From NCBI RefSeq assembly GCF_900141745.1, contig NZ_FSRM01000001.1:1-64000 (forward strand): a DNA stretch of 64,000 nt. The letters are read 5' to 3'. The DNA comes from Paraburkholderia phenazinium. Its GTDB lineage: Bacteria > Pseudomonadota > Gammaproteobacteria > Burkholderiales > Burkholderiaceae. Under the pieces are notes generated by a model. That model had not been told where the DNA came from and made no database searches. It was given only the letters and a program-made list of their open reading frames with translations. Below are positions 58,344 through 64,000 of the stretch, piece by piece. Each line of letters opens with the position of its first letter. Within the stretch, counting starts at the first letter, position 1. Made by a program: the position numbers and the translations under genes.

Positions 58344-60149
58344 TCAGAACTCGTAACCGACCTGAGCGCGCACGCCCGCGTCGCCAGTCGACGTCACAGA
58401 CACCGCGCCGTTTGCAAGCCAATGGCCGCTCAGCGAGCGATAAGTAACACCCGCCGCGGCTGCCGATGCGCCCTTGTATGTTCCGCCACCGGCCGCAACG
58501 ACGGTCCTGCCTGGACCCGACGGCGTCATGTTCGGCATCGCCATAGCGGCGGCTACGCCGGCATAGGCATTCTTCGCGACTTCGTTGATCGAGTTTTGCA
58601 CACCCGCGATGCGAGTGTCCGTGTAGCTATTCGCCTGCGTTGTGGCCGCGTTCAACTGGTCCACGTTGACCGCGTCGGTGCCCTGCTGCCCGGCCGCAAC
58701 GTTCGTCACCTGACGTTCGCTACCCACCGCACCCACCGATACCGAGTTGGCACGGTCGGCCACCGAGTTCGCACCTAGCGCGACCGAGTTGTCAGCCTGC
58801 GCGGCCGAGCCTGCACCCACTGCAACCGCATTGACACCCGCAGCCGAGGCGTTGGCGCCCATCGCCGTAGCATGCGTGCCGCTTGCCATTGCTGCTTCCG
58901 CATTGCGATCACCGCTCGCCGTGAAAAGCGGATTCGTGGCATTGACCGCAACATTCGCTACGGCGCCGAGCGCCGCGTTCATCTGGGCGACATTCACTGC
59001 GTCGGTATCGGCCACACCTGCCGCCACGTTGTGGATTGTCGTGCCGCCCGAGGCGCCGCCGCCCATTGTCACGCTACCGTAGTCGACCGAACCGTCGGCG
59101 TTATGGTCGTAAATGACCGCGGCATTTGCGTTGCCATTCTTGTCCACGAGGCCAGCCGCCTTCAACTGCGATACGTTTACCGCGTCGGTATCGGCCGTAC
59201 CGGCTGCGACGTTGGTGATCTGCCGTTCCATGCCCACTGAGCCGACCGACACCGAATTGGGACGATTCGCCACCGAGTTCGCGCCCAGGGCGACCGAGCC
59301 TTCGTCCCAGGCCTGCGCGTTGCCGCCGATCGCCACTGAATCCACCCCCATTGCCTGCGAATCCACCAGCGTCGAGTTCGAGTGGAAATACATGATGCCC
59401 GCACCACCGCCGATGTTGTTCAGGATGCTGTTGATATTCGCGATGCTGTCGGTATTCTGCGCTGTGCGGCCGTCCAGATTATTCAGCGCATCGCCGACGG
59501 TATAGAACGTGCTGCCTCCGATGTCGTATTGCGGTCTCGCGACCGAACCATCCGGATTCACAGTCGAGTTGCCGCCCAATGCACCCGCGACGCTTTGCGA
59601 AACGCCGTACAGTTGGCTGCCGTTCACGGCGTCCGTGCTAGCCGCCGACACCGTGCCCGCCGCCACACCAATAATCTTGTTCGCGGTGCCCGAGGTCGTG
59701 CCATTGCTAAACAGACTGAGCTGACCATGAAGGTACGCAACGGGAGACCCGGCAGAAACGCCGTCACCGAAAATCTCCAGGCCACCTCTGGCAATCAGGC
59801 CAGATGAGTTCGAGATAAGGTTGAGAGACGTATTGCTGGCGAGCGCAGTTTGGGAACTGCTCTTATTGCCGATGGTCGCCTGGCAGGCCGGCGAAGTCAG
59901 AGCGGTAGTGGTACCGCCGCCTGGAATGCCATCGTTCACCGCGGCACAGGTATCGTCGGTAGCGTCATTAAAAACCGCAACGGGAGCCGCCGCCGCATAC
60001 GCTGTTCCGGCAGAAAGAAACCCGGCCGCAACCAGTGAAATAACACCATTCTTTACGGAGGATTTTTTCGCAGAGGCGCGAATAAACTTTGAGGCTGCTG
60101 TCCATGCGCACGTGACATCGTTGCACATTGACCGAGATATTTTATTCAT
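58344..60149 (-). CDS. Trimeric autotransporter adhesin (YadA-like)
   Basis: Type Vc secreted surface adhesin, 601 residues. An extended signal peptide region (MNKISRSMCNDVTCAWTAAS) leads into a hydrophobic signal, with cleavage likely near YAAAA (about 51-55). The passenger holds YadA-head SVALGANSV-type repeats and neck units TNVAAG..TDAVNVxQL. A 46-residue head-neck module occurs twice, at about 284-329 (59163-59300) and 454-499 (58653-58790), with a third, partial neck at 373-389. The C-terminal 85 residues are the YadA beta-barrel anchor, ending VGYEF with the terminal Phe required for outer-membrane assembly. It is short for the family and has no long coiled-coil stalk. Binding target unknown. 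Confidence 0.93.
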   Translation of the reverse strand: MNKISRSMCNDVTCAWTAASKFIRASAKKSSVKNGVISLVAAGFLSAGTAYAAAAPVAVFNDATDDTCAAVNDGIPGGGTTTALTSPACQATIGNKSSSQTALASNTSLNLISNSSGLIARGGLEIFGDGVSAGSPVAYLHGQLSLFSNGTTSGTANKIIGVAAGTVSAASTDAVNGSQLYGVSQSVAGALGGNSTVNPDGSVARPQYDIGGSTFYTVGDALNNLDGRTAQNTDSIANINSILNNIGGGAGIMYFHSNSTLVDSQAMGVDSVAIGGNAQAWDEGSVALGANSVANRPNSVSVGSVGMERQITNVAAGTADTDAVNVSQLKAAGLVDKNGNANAAVIYDHNADGSVDYGSVTMGGGASGGTTIHNVAAGVADTDAVNVAQMNAALGAVANVAVNATNPLFTASGDRNAEAAMASGTHATAMGANASAAGVNAVAVGAGSAAQADNSVALGANSVADRANSVSVGAVGSERQVTNVAAGQQGTDAVNVDQLNAATTQANSYTDTRIAGVQNSINEVAKNAYAGVAAAMAMPNMTPSGPGRTVVAAGGGTYKGASAAAAGVTYRSLSGHWLANGAVSVTSTGDAGVRAQVGYEF

Positions 60150-60646
60150 TAAGTTGTCCCCATTAGATACACAGATTTCAATTCGCAGAAGCGTGCGCGC
60201 TTGCAGCGAACACGCGACGCGCTGGCCGGGGTCAACTCGTTCGACAGTCGCCGCTCACGGTCAAAGGAGACGAGAGCAGTATGTCGAGTGGCAAAACAGA
60301 ATTGAGGTCCAGACCAGGAAATCTACGTTATTGATCTGAGTATCCGGTCGACATCGGACCAGTCTTAAATCCGTTAAATAGACACAGCAAGTTATGTCGA
60401 TTGCATAACTCTTATTTAAATCGCATAGAACGTGACACAGGATGGGCAAATCGTTGCCTCCGCGTTGGAGACGGGGACCGTATCGTCACAGGCTGAATTT
60501 TAGAAGTGCGTACCGACGGATAGCATCCGAACGAATCTCGAGATGCCAAAAGGACGCTTTAACCCGGCATTTATGAATTGATACCGGGTTGCCGCAATTG
60601 ATGAAGATTTACCGCACCGGTTCTTTTAGAAGAATTCCGATTATTT
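60150..60646. other. AT-rich intergenic region upstream of the autotransporter
   Basis: These 497 bases hold no credible gene. They are clearly richer in A and T than the surroundings, notably 60361-60430 and 60600-60650. Two inverted repeats stand out: AGTTATG..CATAACT at 60390-60410 and AACCCGG..CCGGGTT at 60561-60590. The region must carry the adhesin promoter; its composition would suit silencing by an H-NS-like protein, which is inference. Confidence 0.45.
60390..60410. promoter_or_regulatory. Palindromic operator candidate upstream of the autotransporter
   Basis: AGTTATG, seven bases, CATAACT. The half-sites GTTATGTC and GCATAAC are shared with the palindrome at 48198-48220, though the spacer is two bases shorter. 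Confidence 0.35.
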
Positions 60647-61063
60647 TTAAAACGGCTTTAAAACCACCAACGCCACCGCCGCCAGCATCCCCAGCACGGG
60701 CAGTTCATTGAACATCCGATACCACTTATGCGTACGACGGTTCTCACCCCGTTCGAACGTCGCCAGCAAACGTCCGCAATAGAAGTGATAGACGATCAGC
60801 AGCACGACGACGGTGAGCTTCGCGTGCATCCAGCCCTGCCCACGCCCAATGCCGACCACCAGCCACAGCCACAGCCCACAGGCGAGCGCGGGAACTGCAA
60901 TGAAGCTCATAAAGCGATAAAGCTTCCTCGCCATGATCAGCAGGCGTGCCGTGGCGGCCGGTTCCGTTTCCATCGCCAGATTGACGAAGATGCGCGGCAA
61001 GTAGAACAGGCCGGCAAACCAGGAAGCAATCAGAACGATGTGAAACGTTTTTACCAGAAGCAT
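60647..61063 (-). CDS. CopD/HemJ-like membrane protein
   Basis: A 138-residue membrane protein with four helices, of the HemJ (UPF0093) type, which in several bacteria oxidises protoporphyrinogen IX in place of HemG or HemY. LLVKTFHIVLIASWFAGLFY has the conserved early His, ARKLYRFMS the basic loop, and WMHAKLTVVVLLIVYHFY the third helix with conserved Lys and His. It stands alone between the adhesin and proA. The enzymatic role is likely but not proven by sequence; CopD-like copper proteins share the fold. Confidence 0.85.
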   Translation of the reverse strand: MLLVKTFHIVLIASWFAGLFYLPRIFVNLAMETEPAATARLLIMARKLYRFMSFIAVPALACGLWLWLVVGIGRGQGWMHAKLTVVVLLIVYHFYCGRLLATFERGENRRTHKWYRMFNELPVLGMLAAVALVVLKPF

Positions 61064-61123
61064 TGGCGGTCCTCGTGCGTCGAGTTGGCGTTGATGATCG
61101 CGCGCCCATCAGCGCGCCGAGGG

Positions 61124-62395
61124 TTACTGACGGCCTTCGCCGTGCCCGAGCACAACGTACTTCAGCGACGTCAGCCCTTCCAGTCCCACCGGCCCGCGCG
61201 CGTGCAGCTTGTCGTTCGAAATGCCGATTTCTGCGCCAAGGCCAAATTCGAAGCCATCGGCGAAGCGCGTCGATGCGTTGACCATCACGCTCGCCGAATC
61301 CACTTCGCGCAAGAAACGCATCGCGCGGTCGTGGTCTTCGGTGACGATCGCATCGGTATGCGCGGAACTGTAGGTGTTGATGTGCTCGATCGCCGCATCG
61401 AGGTCGTCGACCACCTTGATCGCCAGCACCGGTGCGAGATATTCGGTGCTCCAGTCTTCCTCGGTTGCATCGACGAGCGGGCCGACGCCCGCCGCTTCGA
61501 GTACCTCGCGCGCCGCCGGATCGACGCGCAGTTCGACTTCCTTGACGCGATACAGGCGCCCAAGCTGCGGTAGCACTTCATGCGCAATGCCACGCGCCAC
61601 CAGCAGCGTTTCCATCGTGTTGCAGGTGCCGTAGCGGTGCGTCTTCGCGTTGTCGCACACGGTCATTGCCTTGGTGATGTCCGCACGATCGTCGACATAC
61701 ACGTGGCAAATTCCGTCGAGGTGCTTGATCATCGGCACGCGCGCTTCTTCCATCAAACGTGCGATCAGGCTCTTGCCGCCGCGCGGCACGATCACGTCGA
61801 CGTATTCCGTCATCGTGATCAGCGCGCCCACCGCAGCGCGATCCGAAGTCGCCACCACCTGCACGGCATCCTGCGGCAAACCGGCCATCTCGAGGCCTTC
61901 GCCAATCAGCTTCGCCAGCGCGGTATTGCATTCGAGCGCTTCCGAACCACCGCGCAGAATCGTTGCGTTGCCTGACTTCAGACACAACGCGGCGGCGTCG
62001 ATCGTCACATTCGGCCGCGATTCGTAGATGATGCCGATTACGCCGAGCGGCACGCGCATCTGCCCGACCTGGATGCCACTCGGACGGTATTTGAGGTTGC
62101 TGATCTCACCGATCTGATCCGGTAGCGCCGCGACCTGGCGCAGGCCTTCGACCATCGTCTTCAGCGCCTTGTCCGACAAGGTCAAACGGTCGATAAACGC
62201 AGCGTCGTGCCCTTTCTCGCGTGCGCGTGCAACGTCGCGTGCATTGGCCTCTTTCAGCTGCGCCGACTCGCGTTCGATCGCGCGGGCCACTGCCTCGAGC
62301 GCGGTGTTTTTCGCTGCCGTCGACGCCCGCGCCATCGCACGCGAAGCGTGCCGGGCGCGGCGGCCGAGGTCGGTCATGTACTGGTCGATATTCAT
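61124..62395 (-). CDS. proA: Glutamate-5-semialdehyde dehydrogenase
   Basis: Second step of proline synthesis: NADPH-dependent reduction of glutamyl-5-phosphate. The 423 residues have the ALDH fold with [20 protein letters not shown], the catalytic cysteine C258 in [13 protein letters not shown], and the C-terminal [19 protein letters not shown] signature. proB is not adjacent, which is usual in this group. It follows holA on the same strand after 190 bases. Confidence 0.97.
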   Translation of the reverse strand: MNIDQYMTDLGRRARHASRAMARASTAAKNTALEAVARAIERESAQLKEANARDVARAREKGHDAAFIDRLTLSDKALKTMVEGLRQVAALPDQIGEISNLKYRPSGIQVGQMRVPLGVIGIIYESRPNVTIDAAALCLKSGNATILRGGSEALECNTALAKLIGEGLEMAGLPQDAVQVVATSDRAAVGALITMTEYVDVIVPRGGKSLIARLMEEARVPMIKHLDGICHVYVDDRADITKAMTVCDNAKTHRYGTCNTMETLLVARGIAHEVLPQLGRLYRVKEVELRVDPAAREVLEAAGVGPLVDATEEDWSTEYLAPVLAIKVVDDLDAAIEHINTYSSAHTDAIVTEDHDRAMRFLREVDSASVMVNASTRFADGFEFGLGAEIGISNDKLHARGPVGLEGLTSLKYVVLGHGEGRQ

Positions 62396-62585
62396 GGTGA
62401 TTCTCGTGATGTCCGTACGTGTCTTCGGTACGCGGTGGACAGGCAGAATTGGCGAAAGATCAAACGATTGTAAGTCTGGTTGCAGCGGCTTGCTGGATGC
62501 GCAGCCAACGGGGCCGATCAGAGTGGTTGCTGCGCGCTCACAGTCAGACCAGCGTCAAAACGCAGCCTGCAGGCGTGCGCTCTGT

Positions 62586-63713
62586 TCAGACCGGCCTGCG
62601 CGCTGGCGCGGCTGGCGGTCGTGGCCTGCCAGGCGACCCGATTGGCGCAGCCGTCGCCTTCGCCGGCGCAGCGACTGTCATCGCCAGTTCGAACAGCCCA
62701 TCCCATGGGTCAGGCGGTGGGTCATTGCGATGATTGCCAGGCGTGCCGCCGGACAGCCCCTTGACCTGGCGATCGAGCTTCGCCGCGAGCGCGAGCGCCT
62801 TCTCCAGCGCCGCTTCGGTTACGCGCGACAAAGCCGGGCCGATCAGCCGCTCACGCGGCCCCCACACGCGGTTTTCGCGCACCAGCATCGCAAGCGGCTT
62901 GCCCGCCGCCACGCCGCGTTTGATGCGCAAAAGCGTCCGCACTTCCTCGACAACGGCCCACAGCACCAGCACCGCCGCCTCGCCTTCGCCGCGCAAGCCG
63001 TCGAGCATGCGGGCAAGCCGTCCCACGTCGCCCGCCAGCATCGCCTCGTTCAGCTTGAAGACGTCATAGCGCGCGACGTTCAACACAGCGTCCTGCACCT
63101 GCTCGAGACTCAACGCCCCGGCCGGATAGAGCAACCCGAGCTTCTGAATTTCCTGATGCGCAGCAAGCAGATTGCCTTCCACGCGCTCCGCAATAAACTG
63201 CAAGGCGCGCCGCCCTTCCTCGCCGGCAGCCACACGCTGCCCCTGCTGCGACAGCCGCTGGCCGACCCAGTTGGGCAACTGCGCCCGCTCCACCGGATCG
63301 ATCTTCAGCGCCACACCCGCCTCGGCCAACGCAGTAAACCAGCCGGACTTCTGCGTTGCCGCATCGAGACGAGGCAGCGTGATCATCGTCAGGACATCGG
63401 AATTCACCGCGTCAGCGAGCGACTTCAACGCATCCGCGCCTTCCTTGCCCGGCTTGCCAGATGGAATCCGCAGCTCGACGAGCTGCTTGTCGCCGAACAG
63501 CGACATCGACTGGCTCGCACCCAGCAGCGAACTCCAGTCGAAGCCACGCTCCACCGTGAACACCGAGCGATCGGTATAGCCGGCCGAGCGCGCGGCCGCG
63601 CGGATCCGGTCGCCCGCTTCCTGCGCGAGCAGGTGCTCGTCGCCGTACACGACGTACAGGTCGGCGAGTCCCTTCGCGAGGTGCGCTTCGAGCGCGTCAA
63701 GTCGCAGTTGCAT
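62586..63713 (-). CDS. holA: DNA polymerase III subunit delta
   Basis: Clamp-loader subunit that opens the beta clamp. The 375 residues show the N-terminal clamp-binding region (LYVVYGDEHLLAQEAGDRIR, then SLFGDKQLVELRIPSGKPG), the AAA+-like middle (ITLPRLDAATQKSGW), and the C-terminal collar domain (ARYDVFKLNEAMLAGD, VLVLWAVVEEVRTLLRIKRG). The last 40 residues are a Pro/Ala-rich tail not seen in E. coli. It lies 48 bases downstream of lptE on the same strand, the usual order leuS-lptE-holA-proA. Confidence 0.95.
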   Translation of the reverse strand: MQLRLDALEAHLAKGLADLYVVYGDEHLLAQEAGDRIRAAARSAGYTDRSVFTVERGFDWSSLLGASQSMSLFGDKQLVELRIPSGKPGKEGADALKSLADAVNSDVLTMITLPRLDAATQKSGWFTALAEAGVALKIDPVERAQLPNWVGQRLSQQGQRVAAGEEGRRALQFIAERVEGNLLAAHQEIQKLGLLYPAGALSLEQVQDAVLNVARYDVFKLNEAMLAGDVGRLARMLDGLRGEGEAAVLVLWAVVEEVRTLLRIKRGVAAGKPLAMLVRENRVWGPRERLIGPALSRVTEAALEKALALAAKLDRQVKGLSGGTPGNHRNDPPPDPWDGLFELAMTVAAPAKATAAPIGSPGRPRPPAAPARRPV

Positions 63714-63761
63714 GGCTACGGATCAACAGGATTGGCAAAACACGTCTGTGCAAGGCGCCGC

Positions 63762-64000
63762 TCAAAGCGGCGGCGGCGGCAACGGCACGCGCGGCGCAAC
63801 GGCAGGCGCGCCTTGGCCCGGCGCCGGATGCAGCGAATGCACGACACCCAGACGGCGGATCAGCTGATCGACGGCGTCACTTTGCATGTCCGCGTACAGG
63901 AGATCCGCTTCGGCCATTTTCGCCTGCGTGAACTCATCGCTGTAAGTCATGGCGCGGTTCAGCTCGATCGCGCTTTGCGGAATCAGTACCGTTCCGTCCG
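63762..64000 (-). CDS. lptE: LPS-assembly lipoprotein LptE (3' end; N-terminus beyond the right edge)
   Basis: LptE plugs the LptD barrel that inserts lipopolysaccharide in the outer membrane. Only the last 79 or so residues are visible: GTVLIPQSAIELNRAMTYSD, then EFTQAKMAEADLLYADMQSD and AVDQLIRRLGVV, matching the conserved C-terminal helix of LptE. A proline-rich tail (APGQGAPAVAPRVPLPPPPL) ends it. The frame is open at base 64000. Position just upstream of holA fully supports the call. Confidence 0.88.
   Translation of the reverse strand, partial: DGTVLIPQSAIELNRAMTYSDEFTQAKMAEADLLYADMQSDAVDQLIRRLGVVHSLHPAPGQGAPAVAPRVPLPPPPL

Noticed and set aside
58650..59300. Repeats in the adhesin region as a CRISPR or tandem DNA array
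   Set aside because: The repeats encode YadA head and neck units in a continuous reading frame and are not regularly spaced.

Overview
The window is a high-GC, gene-dense chromosomal segment that reads as a Burkholderiaceae chromosome, most likely Paraburkholderia or a close relative. The reasons are the gene order recG | queA-tgt-yajC-secD-secF, the ruvC-ruvA-ruvB block, dusB-fis-purH, rplM-rpsI-erpA-anmK-tyrS, the PqiA/PqiB-type operon followed by a 'site-specific recombinase' family membrane protein, and the very short (77 aa) Fis. It is almost entirely core housekeeping DNA. There is no rRNA, tRNA, insertion sequence, CRISPR array or recognisable prophage.

Layout. 1-7.8 kb: 5' part of recG (minus), then queA and tgt (queuosine in tRNA) running into yajC-secD-secF (Sec translocon accessory complex). 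7.8-15.5 kb: YceI-like periplasmic protein with a cytochrome b561 (minus), a pqiA-pqiA-pqiB-pqiC-like intermembrane transport operon and a large membrane protein of the SpecificRecomb family. 15.5-28.4 kb: an rRNA methyltransferase, VOC protein, WYL regulator, three-gene NAD(P) transhydrogenase (minus), Nudix-mnmA, a membrane-anchored glutamate-synthase-like protein, GST (minus), pepP and a UbiH-type hydroxylase. 28.6-34.6 kb: dusB (frameshifted here)-fis, purH, ruvC, ruvA, ruvB. 34.7-44.7 kb: phosphatase, dtd, tyrS, anmK, erpA, rpsI-rplM, a probable new small RNA, osmC-like gene, RNase P RNA, DUF3025 protein, pyrC, class II amidotransferase. 44.7-50.9 kb: a glutamate-type ABC transporter reduced to ATPase plus binding protein, gdhA, a LysR regulator, purB. 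51.0-52.3 kb: an accessory type VI secretion cassette (Hcp, an L,D-transpeptidase-like toxin, a two-helix membrane protein as candidate immunity). 52.3-58.2 kb: gluconate uptake and the Entner-Doudoroff pathway (gntK, gntP, eda, edd) with divergent hexR and two HexR operators. 58.3-64 kb: a trimeric autotransporter adhesin, hemJ/copD-like gene, proA, holA and the 3' end of lptE.

How genes work together. GntP brings in gluconate, GntK makes 6-phosphogluconate, Edd and Eda split it to pyruvate and glyceraldehyde-3-phosphate, and HexR, read divergently from edd, is expected to sense the pathway intermediate KDPG. RuvABC process Holliday junctions and RecG is the alternative branch-migration helicase. 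QueA and Tgt act in the same tRNA modification pathway, and MnmA, DusB and RNase P RNA are further tRNA maturation functions.

Most worth a second look: the Hcp / LD-transpeptidase-like toxin / membrane immunity cassette; a ~91-nt minus-strand small RNA candidate at about 40173-40263 with its own promoter and terminator and a hairpin loop that is the exact complement of a Shine-Dalgarno sequence; a single-base frameshift in a seven-A run of dusB; loss of both permease genes from the glutamate ABC operon, leaving a short permease tail; and promoters placed so that ruvB and pepP should be transcribed without leaders.
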